This document shows positions 1-6,727 of a stretch of DNA of 16,930 nt, one piece after another. Both the position numbers and the translations under genes were made by a program. The notes below the pieces were generated by a model. It worked only from the letters and a program-made list of their open reading frames with translations, did no database searches and was not told the origin of the DNA. How positions within the stretch are numbered: position 1 is the first letter of the stretch; each line of letters begins with the position of its first letter. The stretch comes from Pseudomonadota bacterium (lineage in GTDB: Bacteria > Pseudomonadota > Alphaproteobacteria > Rhizobiales > Rhizobiaceae), in the NCBI GenBank assembly GCA_023388675.1, contig JAEWFU010000293.1, forward strand, positions 1 to 16,930. The letters run 5' to 3'.

Positions 1-58
1 GCTCTACACGGGCTATGACTATTTTCGCGCCGGGCTGAAGCACGTGATCGAGGAATAG
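1..58 (+). CDS. pgsA: CDP-diacylglycerol--glycerol-3-phosphate 3-phosphatidyltransferase, C-terminal end
   Basis: Only the last 18 codons and the TAG stop (56-58) are in the window. The readable tail is LYTGYDYFRAGLKHVIEE, which matches the C-terminus of PgsA as I know it from rhizobial genomes. PgsA is an inner-membrane enzyme that makes phosphatidylglycerol phosphate from CDP-diacylglycerol and glycerol-3-phosphate, the committed step of anionic phospholipid synthesis. The call rests on this short tail and on its place directly before moaD and moaE, an order I recall from Rhizobiales (uvrC-pgsA-moaD-moaE). The catalytic CDP-alcohol phosphotransferase motif lies outside the window, so it cannot be checked here. 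Confidence 0.75.
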   Translation, partial: LYTGYDYFRAGLKHVIEE

Positions 59-60
59 CG

Positions 61-321
61 GTGACGGGCATGAAACTGAGATATTTTGCCTGGGTACGCG
101 AGCGCATCGGCACCGCCGAGGAAGATATCGAGCTTCCGGCCGAGGTGGTCACGGTGCGCGACCTCTTGATGTGGCTGCAAAAGCGCGATGACGGCTACGC
201 CGAGGCGCTGCGCCATCCCGAGGCGATCCGCGTGGCGATCAATCAAGAGCATGTCGACCACAAGGAAAGGCTGGACGGCGCGCGAGAGATCGCGCTGTTT
301 CCTCCCATGACGGGGGGGTGA
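61..321 (+). CDS. moaD: Molybdopterin synthase small subunit MoaD (sulfur carrier)
   Basis: An 86-residue ubiquitin-fold (beta-grasp) protein ending in the Gly-Gly tail (PPMTGG, residues 81-86). In the family this tail is adenylated and then thiocarboxylated. MoaD gives its sulfur to precursor Z (cPMP) inside the MoaD2-MoaE2 molybdopterin synthase during molybdenum cofactor synthesis in the cytoplasm. The N-terminus (KLRYFAWVRERIG) is typical of the family. I chose the GTG at 61 because a GAGGA ribosome site at 50-54 lies six bases before it; the in-frame ATG at 70 would be 15 bases away. The gene follows pgsA by two bases and runs into moaE, so the three are probably cotranscribed. This is the standard MoaD; a second, separate GG-tailed protein is encoded at 5038-5334. 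Confidence 0.93.
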   Translation: MTGMKLRYFAWVRERIGTAEEDIELPAEVVTVRDLLMWLQKRDDGYAEALRHPEAIRVAINQEHVDHKERLDGAREIALFPPMTGG

Positions 322-326
322 CGCGG

Positions 327-794
327 ATGGGCAGCGACGCCGTTATCCCCCGAGTGCGCATCCAGCAGGAGGATTTCGATCTGGCTGCCGAAGCAGCACG
401 GCTTTCGGCCGGCGGTTCCAATGTCGGCGCGGTCGTCACCTTCTGCGGCCTTTGCCGGGACGAAGACGGGCGCCTTTCAGCGCTGGAGCTGGAACATTAT
501 CCGGGGATGGCGGAAGCCGAGATCGGCCGGATTGCAGACGAAGCTGTCCGCCGCTGGCCGCTGACAGGTCTCACCGCGATCCATCGCCATGGCCGGATCG
601 AGCCGGGCGAAAACATCGTGCTGGTGGTCGCGGCGTCATCGCATCGCCAAGCCGCATTCGAGGCCGCCGCCTTCATGATGGACTTCCTGAAGACGCGCGC
701 TCCGTTCTGGAAACGGGAACATCTTGCCGACGGCACACCAGGTCCGTGGTTGGACGCCACGGAGGCGGATGAAACGTCCACCGGACGCTGGTGA
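327..794 (+). CDS. moaE: Molybdopterin synthase catalytic subunit MoaE
   Basis: MoaE is the catalytic large subunit of molybdopterin synthase, which uses MoaD thiocarboxylate to convert cPMP into molybdopterin. The protein is 155 residues from the ATG at 327, close to the family length of about 150. Visible family motifs are VGAVVTFCGLCRD, LELEHYPGMAEAEI, HRHGRIEPGE, the SSHR segment and FLKTRAPFWKRE. The last motif carries the two lysines that act in the active site of the E. coli enzyme. An alternative GTG at 318 in the same frame would overlap the moaD stop and add three residues. I prefer the ATG because the G-run at 312-318 then sits eight bases upstream as a weak ribosome site. Tight packing after moaD implies coupled expression and equal supply of the two subunits. 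Confidence 0.94.
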   Translation: MGSDAVIPRVRIQQEDFDLAAEAARLSAGGSNVGAVVTFCGLCRDEDGRLSALELEHYPGMAEAEIGRIADEAVRRWPLTGLTAIHRHGRIEPGENIVLVVAASSHRQAAFEAAAFMMDFLKTRAPFWKREHLADGTPGPWLDATEADETSTGRW

Positions 795-896
795 AGATTT
801 ACCCGGCGTTAAACATGCTTATCGTCGAACGTTACCATTAGAATATTCGCAACCAGGCCGCCTTAACATTGCCGTTGGGTAATCGGCGGCTTGTAC

Positions 897-3143
897 ATGG
901 ATTTCTTCTTCGGCACGATGGTTGATCTGGTGACGAGCCGGGAATGGCTGGTCGCAGCGAACACCGTGCTCGCCTCCCTGCTCGCCATCTGGGTTCTTCG
1001 CAGCCGCAACCTGCACCGGCTCAGCCGCGCCGATCAGGCGAACCAGCGCGACCTGATCGAAAACCTCTCGGAAGGCATCTACCGCTCGTCGCCGGAAGGA
1101 CGGCAGCTCAGCGCCAACAAGGCGCTGGTGAAGCTCAACGGCTACGAAACCGAAGCCGAGCTTCTAGCCGCCGCCAAGAATATCGGCAAGGAATGGTATG
1201 TCGACCCGGGGCGCCGCGATCAATTCCGTGCGATCCTCGCCCGCGACGGTTTCGTCACGGATTTCGTCTCCGAGATCTATCGTCACAAGACCCGCGAGCG
1301 CATCTGGATCACCGAGTCGGCGCGTCTCGTGCGCGACGACAACGGCAAGACGCTGTTCTATGAGGGTTCGGTGCGGGAGATCACCGAAACGGTGAACCGG
1401 CTGAAAGCCGAAGAATTGCTCCGCAAACTGTCCTCACAGGTGCCGGGAGGATTGGTGCAACTCGTTCGGGGGACCGAAGGGGCGTATGCCCTCTCCTATG
1501 CCAGCAACGGTTTCCGTAACATCTTCGGCCTGCAATCCGACGAGGCATTCGGCAATCCCCGCCGCTTCCTGAAACTTGTCGACAAGGCCGATCGGAAAGC
1601 CTTTGCCAAAGCCCTTCAGGCCTCGCGCGACACGCTGCAACCGATCGACATGGAGTTCCGCGCCACTGCCTGCGACGGAACCAGCAAATGGCTGCGCGCA
1701 GGCGCCAAGCCGGAACGGGTCGACGGCGGCGTGATGTGGCACGGCTACGTCAACGACATCTCCGTGCGCAAGCGCAACGAGATGGAGATACAGAAGCTTG
1801 CCTTCTTCGATCCTCTTACTGGCCTGTCCAATCGCCGCATGTTCATGGAACGCATGGCCAGAACCGTGGAACGATGCCGCGACAAGGCCGGTTGCGGCGC
1901 CCTACTCTTCATCGACCTCGACAACTTCAAGACGCTGAACGATACGCGCGGCCACGACGTCGGCGACGAATATCTGGTGCAGGTCGCCAAACGATTGAAG
2001 GGGTGCGTACGCGAGGGCGACATGGTGGCCCGCATCGGCGGCGACGAGTTTGTCGTCATCCTGGAGGGTGCCGGACATGACCATGCCCATACGTATCGCA
2101 CCGCCATCATGACCGCCAACAAGGTTCTGGCTGCGATGCGGGGCGCGTTCGAGATCGGCCAGGTCAACCACGCATCGTCGGCAAGTCTTGGCGTCGTCGT
2201 CTTCGACGGGCAGGATTGTCAGCCGGAAGACGTGCTGAAGCAGGCCGACATCGCCATGTACCGGGCAAAGGCTGCCGGGCGGAACGGGATGGCGGTCTAC
2301 GACCATTTGTCGATGAGCCCGGAGTCCGACCGCTATCGGCTGCTCAACGAATTCAAGGCGGCATTGGGCACGGACGCGCTGGAACTGCACTACCAACCGC
2401 AGATGGACGACAACGGCGAGGTCATCGGAGCCGAAGCACTGTGCCGCTGGCAGCATCCGGAGCTCGGCACGCTGCTGCCGGAACGGTTCGTGCCGTTGAC
2501 CGAGCAGTTCGGCCTGATCCGCGAATTCGGCAATTTCGTTCTGTCGAAGGGTGTCGCGCAGCTCACCCGCTGGCAACGGGACGAGGCGACAGAGGGGCTG
2601 CGTCTTGCCGTCAACGTCAACGCGCAGTCGCTCTCGTGCAACGATTTCGTGTCCAATCTTGCCTCATTGCTCGACACTCATGGTGTCGATCCCGGTCTGC
2701 TCACGCTCGAACTGACGGAAAGCATCACGACCGGGGACCGCAAGCAGATCGGCAGACGCATGCATGCATTGAAGACACTTGGCGTACGGCTTTCACTGGA
2801 TGATTTCGGCTCGGGTCATTCCTCGCTCGCCCATCTCAAAGGGCTGCCATTCGACGAACTGAAGATCGACGGCAGCTTCGTCGCCGACATCGAGAGCGGC
2901 GTGAGCGACCGGGCGCTGGTCAAGTCCATCCTGGGAACCGCGCGGACCCTGAAGCTGACGGCCGTGGCCGAGCATGTGGAAAACGCGCGGCAGGAGGCGT
3001 TTCTGCGCGCCTTCGGTTGCGACGTCTTCCAGGGCTATCTCTACAGCCCGGCCCTTCCCGAGAACGCTTTCACCACGTTCATACGTGCGCGGCGCGCGCC
3101 GGCCGTCGCGACGAACGCAACCAAACTGAGGCAATCGGCATAA
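897..3143 (+). CDS. Membrane-anchored PAS-PAS-GGDEF-EAL cyclic-di-GMP signalling protein
   Basis: A 748-residue protein. Positions below count from a TTG two codons upstream, at 891. One N-terminal membrane helix (about 20-37) is followed by a PAS domain (about 53-168, ending in the PAC-like YEGSVREITE), a second PAS domain (about 180-295), GGDEF (about 303-472) and EAL (about 485-735). The diguanylate cyclase A-site GGDEF (383-387) is intact. So is the product-inhibition I-site RxxD (374-377), exactly five residues before it. The EAL half keeps EAL (515-517), the Asn of VNVNAQS, LELTE (606-610), DDFG (637-640), Lys658 and Gln714. The usual AEGVE loop reads AEHVE (693-697). Both synthesis and breakdown of c-di-GMP are therefore possible; the net activity cannot be read from sequence. 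The ATG at 897 has a GGCGG site seven bases upstream. The gene stands alone, about 100 bases after moaE, and ends at a terminator. Confidence 0.93.
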   Translation: MDFFFGTMVDLVTSREWLVAANTVLASLLAIWVLRSRNLHRLSRADQANQRDLIENLSEGIYRSSPEGRQLSANKALVKLNGYETEAELLAAAKNIGKEWYVDPGRRDQFRAILARDGFVTDFVSEIYRHKTRERIWITESARLVRDDNGKTLFYEGSVREITETVNRLKAEELLRKLSSQVPGGLVQLVRGTEGAYALSYASNGFRNIFGLQSDEAFGNPRRFLKLVDKADRKAFAKALQASRDTLQPIDMEFRATACDGTSKWLRAGAKPERVDGGVMWHGYVNDISVRKRNEMEIQKLAFFDPLTGLSNRRMFMERMARTVERCRDKAGCGALLFIDLDNFKTLNDTRGHDVGDEYLVQVAKRLKGCVREGDMVARIGGDEFVVILEGAGHDHAHTYRTAIMTANKVLAAMRGAFEIGQVNHASSASLGVVVFDGQDCQPEDVLKQADIAMYRAKAAGRNGMAVYDHLSMSPESDRYRLLNEFKAALGTDALELHYQPQMDDNGEVIGAEALCRWQHPELGTLLPERFVPLTEQFGLIREFGNFVLSKGVAQLTRWQRDEATEGLRLAVNVNAQSLSCNDFVSNLASLLDTHGVDPGLLTLELTESITTGDRKQIGRRMHALKTLGVRLSLDDFGSGHSSLAHLKGLPFDELKIDGSFVADIESGVSDRALVKSILGTARTLKLTAVAEHVENARQEAFLRAFGCDVFQGYLYSPALPENAFTTFIRARRAPAVATNATKLRQSA

Positions 3144-3157
3144 TCTCGGCAAAACGA

Positions 3158-3184
3158 AAAGGCCGCAGCACAGCTGCGGCCTTT
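3158..3184. terminator. Bidirectional intrinsic terminator between the GGDEF-EAL gene and ndk
   Basis: A perfect 12-bp inverted repeat: AAAGGCCGCAGC, loop ACA, GCTGCGGCCTTT. The stem has a GC-rich core and an A-run on one side with a T-run on the other, so it works as a rho-independent terminator in either direction. It lies 14 bases after the GGDEF-EAL stop and 45 bases after the end of ndk on the other strand, which is where a shared terminator for two convergent genes is expected. Confidence 0.88.
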
Positions 3185-3229
3185 CCTCAATCATTTCATG
3201 CGATTACCGGCAAAGACCGACAATCCGAT

Positions 3230-3652
3230 TCAGCCGACGATCTCGGTGTCGGAGAACCAGTACCGGATTTCCTGCGCGGCCGTTTCAGGCGCGTCGGAGC
3301 CATGGACGGAATTTTCGCCGATCGACAGGGCATGCACCTTGCGGATGGTGCCCTCGTCGGCGTTGGCCGGATTGGTGGCGCCCATCACTTCACGGTTCTT
3401 CGCGATGGCATTCTCGCCTTCCAGGACCTGGACGATCGTCGGGCCGGAGGACATGAAATCGCACAGCTCGTCGAAGAACGGACGCTCTTTGTGAACGGCA
3501 TAGAAGCCTTCCGCCTCGCGGCGGCTCATCCACACGCGCCGCGACGCCACGACGCGAAGGCCCGCATCCTCCAGCATCTTGGTGATAGCGCCGGTGAGGT
3601 TGCGGCGCGTCGCGTCGGGTTTGATCATCGAAAAGGTACGTTCGATCGCCAT
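3230..3652 (-). CDS. ndk: Nucleoside diphosphate kinase
   Basis: A 140-residue protein, the standard bacterial Ndk length. It transfers the gamma-phosphate from ATP to nucleoside diphosphates through a phosphohistidine intermediate, balancing NTP and dNTP pools in the cytoplasm. The sequence starts [17 protein letters not shown] with Lys11, and the active-site signature [10 protein letters not shown] carries the catalytic His117. The start is the ATG complementary to 3650-3652. An AAGGA ribosome site lies seven bases upstream and the first residues match the family exactly. A longer reading from a TTG six codons earlier has no support. The gene has its own good promoter (3694-3722) and faces the GGDEF-EAL gene across a shared terminator, so it is probably monocistronic. 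Confidence 0.97.
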   Translation of the reverse strand: MAIERTFSMIKPDATRRNLTGAITKMLEDAGLRVVASRRVWMSRREAEGFYAVHKERPFFDELCDFMSSGPTIVQVLEGENAIAKNREVMGATNPANADEGTIRKVHALSIGENSVHGSDAPETAAQEIRYWFSDTEIVG

Positions 3653-3693
3653 GGTCGGTCCTTCAGTCAATTGAAAATCGGAGAGGTGGCGGG

Positions 3694-3722
3694 TCTATAC
3701 AGGCCCGCCGTGCCGATGTGAA
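3694..3722 (-). promoter_or_regulatory. Sigma-70-type promoter of ndk
   Basis: Read on the minus strand: -35 hexamer TTCACA (plus-strand 3717-3722, five of six to TTGACA), a 17-base spacer, and -10 hexamer TATAGA (3694-3699, four of six to TATAAT). Transcription would begin near 3687 and give a leader of about 35 bases before the ndk ATG, with the AAGGA ribosome site inside it. It lies in the gap between the transferase stop and ndk. Confidence 0.6.
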
Positions 3723-3738
3723 GGGGCGAGCGGCAAGG

Positions 3739-4431
3739 TCACGCCGCGGCAGAAACGCTCCGGCCGAGCCCGCCGTGCAGATCGAGGCAACGCTCGAACC
3801 ACGCTGCCACGGGATCGTCGGCCGCAAGCACCGGATAGGGCGAGATCACCCGCGCCCACTGGAATGCACTGGCAACGATGTAGTCGGAAAAGAGCGCCGT
3901 CTCGCCGCCGATGAAGGGCTGGACGGAAAGCATGGAGCGCAGCGGCTCGAGCTTCGCGCGGAATGCATCCAGCCCGGCATCGCGGCCGGCAGGCACATCC
4001 TCGATGCGCTTGCCGAAACGGGCCTCCCGCGTCGTGCGGAAGTGGGCCTGATCCGGCGGATCGAGCCGATCGTGGATGTCCATGAGCACGGCAGCGCCGA
4101 GGAAGGGGTGAACGGTGAGTTGCGACCAGCGCTCGATAAACCGGGCGGCAGCCTTGCCACCTTCGCCGCCGAACAGCGAGGGTCGGTCGGGATAGGTCTC
4201 CTCGAGATAGAGCGCGATCGCGAAGCTGTCGCCGACGACCCGCTCGCCGTCGCGGATGACGGGCACCGTGGCGCAGACACCGTCCTCCACGCCCTTAACC
4301 GCGGTGAACGGGGTCGGCACGCTTTCGTAGGTGAGGCCCTTGTGCGCCAGAGCAAAAGCCACCTTCCAGCAATGCGGACTGAACGGCCGGCTGCGGTCGG
4401 TGCCGACGAGATCGTAGAGCAGAATGGTCAT
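3739..4431 (-). CDS. Glutathione S-transferase family protein, LigE (beta-etherase)-like
   Basis: A 230-residue protein with a thioredoxin-fold N-terminal half (residues 1-86) and an all-helical C-terminal half. Near the N-terminus it reads ILLYDLVG, then FSPHCWKVAFALAHKGL, where Ser18 or Cys21 is a candidate glutathione-activating residue. TVPVI gives the cis-proline (Pro57), and GDSFAIALYLEETYPDRPSLF carries the glutathione-binding Asp-Ser (68-69). The arrangement resembles the LigE/LigF beta-etherase branch from lignin-degrading sphingomonads, but a true ether-cleaving role is not implied; the substrate is unknown. The ATG complementary to 4429-4431 is chosen because the family begins just before the first beta strand. 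A longer reading to 4500 would overlap the start of the divergent DinB gene. The neighbours give no pathway clue. Confidence 0.85.
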   Translation of the reverse strand: MTILLYDLVGTDRSRPFSPHCWKVAFALAHKGLTYESVPTPFTAVKGVEDGVCATVPVIRDGERVVGDSFAIALYLEETYPDRPSLFGGEGGKAAARFIERWSQLTVHPFLGAAVLMDIHDRLDPPDQAHFRTTREARFGKRIEDVPAGRDAGLDAFRAKLEPLRSMLSVQPFIGGETALFSDYIVASAFQWARVISPYPVLAADDPVAAWFERCLDLHGGLGRSVSAAA

Positions 4432-4498
4432 TGGCGCAGGCCTCTTGCTTGTGTAGGTGTGCGGCAACATCGACCGTCCCAGGTTGAAAGGAAAGCCC

Positions 4499-5011
4499 AT
4501 GCGTCAGCATTTTCAGATGTTTGCAGCCTATAACCGTTGGGCCAATGCGCTCGTCTACGAGGCGACCGCGGCCCTTTCGGAAGAGGACCAGAACCGTGAC
4601 ATGGGCGCCTTTTTCGGCTCGCTGATAGGTACGCTCAACCATCTTCTGGTCACCGACCGGATCTGGCTCAAGCGCTTCACCGGAGAAGGAGCTGCACCGG
4701 CGTCGCTCGACACAATCCTGCATCAGGATTTCGCCGGCCTGCGCGGCGCGCGCGTGGCGGAAGATGCGCGGATCGTCGACTGGATAGGCTCGCTGAGCAA
4801 AGAAGACTTTGCCGGACGTTTCACCTATGTGACGGCCACCGACATGCGCACCATTTCCCAGCGGCTGGCGCCGGCGCTGGCGCACTTCTTCAACCACCAG
4901 ACCCACCACCGCGGGCAGGCTCATGCGATGCTGACGGCGCTGGGGCAACCGAGCCTTCGACTAGATCTGGTGTATTTCCAGCGCATGGAGGAAGGCCGCG
5001 CCTTCGCTTGA
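4499..5011 (+). CDS. DinB family (damage-inducible/four-helix metal-binding) protein
   Basis: A 170-residue protein of the DinB/YfiT-like four-helix bundle superfamily. The family's metal-binding histidine triad is visible: His48 in LNHLLVTDRIW, then His133 and His137 in FFNHQTHHRGQAHAML. The opening MFAAYNRWANALVYE and the closing LDLVYFQRMEE are typical of this branch. Characterised relatives include bacillithiol- or mycothiol-dependent S-transferases and metal-binding proteins of unknown activity; despite the name, most are not proven damage genes. The ATG at 4499 has an AAAGGA site seven bases upstream. The gene is divergent from the glutathione S-transferase with only 67 bases between them. 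That proximity suggests shared control and perhaps a thiol-related role, but this is inference. Confidence 0.88.
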   Translation: MRQHFQMFAAYNRWANALVYEATAALSEEDQNRDMGAFFGSLIGTLNHLLVTDRIWLKRFTGEGAAPASLDTILHQDFAGLRGARVAEDARIVDWIGSLSKEDFAGRFTYVTATDMRTISQRLAPALAHFFNHQTHHRGQAHAMLTALGQPSLRLDLVYFQRMEEGRAFA

Positions 5012-5037
5012 GGTTCAGGGCTACTGTATCGGACAGG

Positions 5038-5334
5038 TCAGCCGCCGCTGATCGCGGTGAGCACGAAGACCTCCGCGCCGGGCGCAAGGGCGGTTTCAAG
5101 AGACGCGCGCTCACCGTCGACGAATATGTTCATATGCTTTCGGATCGCGGGCCGGGAATCGCAGATGCGGTCGCCCATCCCAGGCCAGCGCCGGTCGAGT
5201 TCGTGCACCATCGCGGCAACGCTGTCGGCCTGCATTTCGACACGGCGCACGGAGCCGGGGAACAGATCGACCAGCAGCGGCGAAAGCTTCACCACGACTG
5301 GGGGTCGATCGGGTTCGAACACAGCTTCAGGCAT
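5038..5334 (-). CDS. MoaD/ThiS family ubiquitin-like sulfur-carrier protein, not the MoaE partner
   Basis: A 98-residue beta-grasp protein. It has a leading strand VVVKLSPLLVDLFPG (about 13-27), a middle HMNIFVDGER, and a closing AEVFVLTAISGG whose Gly97-Gly98 tail is what E1-like enzymes adenylate and thiocarboxylate in MoaD, ThiS and relatives. It is longer and clearly different from MoaD at 61-321, with no moaE, thiG or E1-like gene beside it. The start (complement of 5332-5334) has an AAGGG site eight bases upstream. It lies downstream of the Asp-box beta-propeller gene on the same strand, 208 bases away, with a palindromic repeat in the gap. The acceptor of its sulfur is unknown; the propeller protein is the obvious suspect by position only. 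Confidence 0.85.
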   Translation of the reverse strand: MPEAVFEPDRPPVVVKLSPLLVDLFPGSVRRVEMQADSVAAMVHELDRRWPGMGDRICDSRPAIRKHMNIFVDGERASLETALAPGAEVFVLTAISGG

Positions 5335-5386
5335 GTGCGTGCCCTTGAACTCTCAAAGTCGACGCATCGGTTGTCCGAGGTGATCG

Positions 5387-5523
5387 CGCTCTACGTTGCC
5401 CCCCTCTGTCCTGCCGGACATCTCCTCGTTCTGCAATGGTTGCGATTGGCGAAATCAGTGATGAAATCCGATCTCCCCCCTCGTGGGGGAGATGTCCGGC
5501 AGGACAGAAGGGGGCGCGAAGGA
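5387..5523 (-). repeat. Palindromic intergenic mosaic element, short copy
   Basis: This 137-base element is bounded by inverted arms. The left arm contains CCCTCTGTCCTGCCGGACAT near 5402-5421, and the right arm contains its near-reverse complement near 5492-5511. Inside, ATCTCCCCC (5471-5479) pairs with GGGGGAGAT (5485-5493) across a five-base loop. Read on the minus strand it matches the long copy at 11085-11341. The head (5470-5523) agrees at 53 of 54 bases with 11085-11138, and the tail (5387-5416) at 29 of 30 with 11312-11341. It sits between the propeller and sulfur-carrier genes, so it would be transcribed if they form an operon. Short open frames here are products of the repeat, not genes. 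Confidence 0.85.
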
Positions 5524-5542
5524 TCGCCGTCATCACAACAGC

Positions 5543-6625
5543 CTACCGCGATACCACCATGGTTTCGATCGACGAGATCGACGGCAGGTGTTCGGCGATG
5601 CAGGACCAGCTATCGCCTTCGTCATTGGATGCGAAGAGTGCGCCGCCGGACGTGCCGAAATAGACACCCGCCGGCTCCATGCGGTCGGCCGCCATCGCCT
5701 GGCGCAGTACGCCGAAGAACGCGTTCTTCTGCGGGAGGCCTTCGCGCATGTCCTGCCAGGTCTCGCCGCCGTCGCGCGTACGCCACACGGCCGCCTTGGC
5801 GTCGGGCACGAAACGGCCATGGATGTCGCCGTTGAGCGGCAGCAGATAGAGCGTCGACGGATCGCGCGGATGGACTGCGGCTGGGAAGCCAAAGCTGGAG
5901 GGAAGGCCCGCCTCTATGCTCTCCCACGTCTTGCCGGCATCGCTGCTGCGATACATGCCGCAATGGTTCTGCTGATAAAGCAGGTCGGGCTCGCTGGATG
6001 CCTGAACCAGGCAATGCACGCACTGGCCGAATTCGGGATAGTTCTGACCCTCGGGCATGAAGTCCGCGCGTGTGCCCTTGTTGCGCGGCTCCCACGTCTT
6101 GCCGCCATCGCCCGTGAAGAACACGCCGGCTGACGAAATGCCGATCCAGATGCGGTTCGGGTCGGCATGGTCGGGCACAAGCGAATGCAGGATGAGCCCT
6201 GCCCCGCCCGGCTGCCATTCCGGGCGGGTCGGGTGCTTCTGCAGACCTTCGACGTGGGTCCACGTCTGCCCGGCATCGTCGCTGAAAAACAGGCCGGCCG
6301 GCTGCACGCCGGCATAGAGGCGGCCGTTGCGGGCCGCGAGGCTCCAGACCGCCTTGATGGGCTCCTGCCCTGCCTCGTAGGCGAGCCCTTCGCTCGAATG
6401 CGACCAGCTTTCGCCGAGGTCGGTGGATTTCCACACCGCCGGGCCGAACCATTCATTGCCGGCTGCGCCGTAGATGGTGCCGGTAGCGGGATCGCCGATC
6501 ACATGTTGCATGGGCCAGGTTTCGCAGAACGGGCCGCGCAATTCCCAGGAACGGCGGTTCGCATCGCTCTGCGCGATGAAGACGCCCTTCTTGGTACCGA
6601 TCAGGACCAGCACCTGTTCTGGCAT
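5543..6625 (-). CDS. Cytoplasmic Asp-box (BNR/sialidase-like) beta-propeller protein of unknown function
   Basis: A 360-residue protein built from Asp-box repeats of the pattern S/T-x-D-x-G-x-T/S-W. They are STDLGESW (67-74), SDDAGQTW (115-122), TGDGGKTW (171-178), SSDAGKTW (227-234), TRDGGETW (283-290) and SNDEGDSW (333-340), with a degenerate SDANRRSW at 20-27. Spacing is 48-56 residues, as expected for a six- or seven-bladed propeller of the sialidase/VPS10/YCF48 type. There is no signal peptide, so it should be cytoplasmic. I see no sialidase catalytic arginine triad, so a glycosidase role is not supported. Unusual points are a CVHC motif (202-205) and an NHCGMYRSSD segment (220-229). The ATG complementary to 6623-6625 has a near-perfect GGGAGGA ribosome site; longer starts lack one. 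The gene is divergent from marR and upstream of the sulfur-carrier gene. Confidence 0.88.
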   Translation of the reverse strand: MPEQVLVLIGTKKGVFIAQSDANRRSWELRGPFCETWPMQHVIGDPATGTIYGAAGNEWFGPAVWKSTDLGESWSHSSEGLAYEAGQEPIKAVWSLAARNGRLYAGVQPAGLFFSDDAGQTWTHVEGLQKHPTRPEWQPGGAGLILHSLVPDHADPNRIWIGISSAGVFFTGDGGKTWEPRNKGTRADFMPEGQNYPEFGQCVHCLVQASSEPDLLYQQNHCGMYRSSDAGKTWESIEAGLPSSFGFPAAVHPRDPSTLYLLPLNGDIHGRFVPDAKAAVWRTRDGGETWQDMREGLPQKNAFFGVLRQAMAADRMEPAGVYFGTSGGALFASNDEGDSWSCIAEHLPSISSIETMVVSR

Positions 6626-6673
6626 TGATGTTCCTCCCGAGCCTGCTCCAGAGGCCATTCCCGGCCGCTGGAA

Positions 6674-6701
6674 GTTGTCCGCCGCGCCTCCACTGGACAA
6701 C
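6674..6701. repeat. Inverted repeat in the propeller/marR divergent region
   Basis: GTTGTCC at 6674-6680 and its reverse complement GGACAAC at 6695-6701 are separated by 14 bases. The right arm overlaps the proposed marR -35 hexamer and lies next to the 12-bp palindrome at 6705-6716. It could be a second regulator site or a transcribed hairpin ahead of the propeller gene. The evidence is the symmetry and position only. Confidence 0.4.
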
Positions 6702-6721
6702 AAAGTTGATATCAACATAAT
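6694..6721 (+). promoter_or_regulatory. Promoter of marR, predicting a leaderless transcript
   Basis: The -35 hexamer TGGACA (6694-6699) and the -10 hexamer CATAAT (6716-6721) each match the sigma-70 consensus at five of six positions, with a 16-base spacer. A start about seven bases after the -10 would fall on or next to the A of the marR ATG at 6728. No ribosome site is seen in the six bases between. The palindrome at 6705-6716 fills the spacer, so a bound regulator would block polymerase. Confidence 0.55.
6705..6716. promoter_or_regulatory. Perfect 12-bp palindrome, probable MarR operator
   Basis: GTTGATATCAAC is a perfect palindrome in the 102-base divergent gap between the propeller gene and marR. 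MarR-family proteins bind short palindromes as winged-helix dimers, often in the promoter of their own gene and of a divergent target. It lies between the -35 and -10 of the proposed marR promoter, which fits autorepression. Its effect on the minus-strand propeller gene is uncertain because I see no clear promoter hexamers on that strand. Confidence 0.6.
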
Positions 6722-6727
6722 ACTCCG

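Noticed and set aside
801..896. CtrA-like or sigma-70 promoter before the GGDEF-EAL gene (TTAA half sites; TAGAAT at 839-844)
   Set aside because: The TTAA-N7-TTAA pattern is not completed, and no acceptable -35 hexamer lies at the right distance from the -10-like sequence.
1902..2576. 224-codon minus-strand open frame inside the GGDEF-EAL gene
   Set aside because: It lies opposite the GGDEF and EAL catalytic motifs, so the plus-strand frame explains the conservation.
4432..4500. N-terminal extension of the glutathione S-transferase to 4500
   Set aside because: It would overlap the divergent DinB start and add 23 residues that do not fit the thioredoxin fold start.
5008..5835. 275-codon plus-strand open frame across the sulfur carrier, repeat and propeller 3' end
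   Set aside because: It is antisense to two supported genes, and its middle is translated repeat (LPPRGGDVRQDRRG-like), a common source of false gene calls.
5543..6625. Sialidase (neuraminidase) activity for the Asp-box protein
   Set aside because: Asp boxes are structural. I see no signal peptide and no convincing arginine triad or RIP/FRIP motif, so only the fold is supported.
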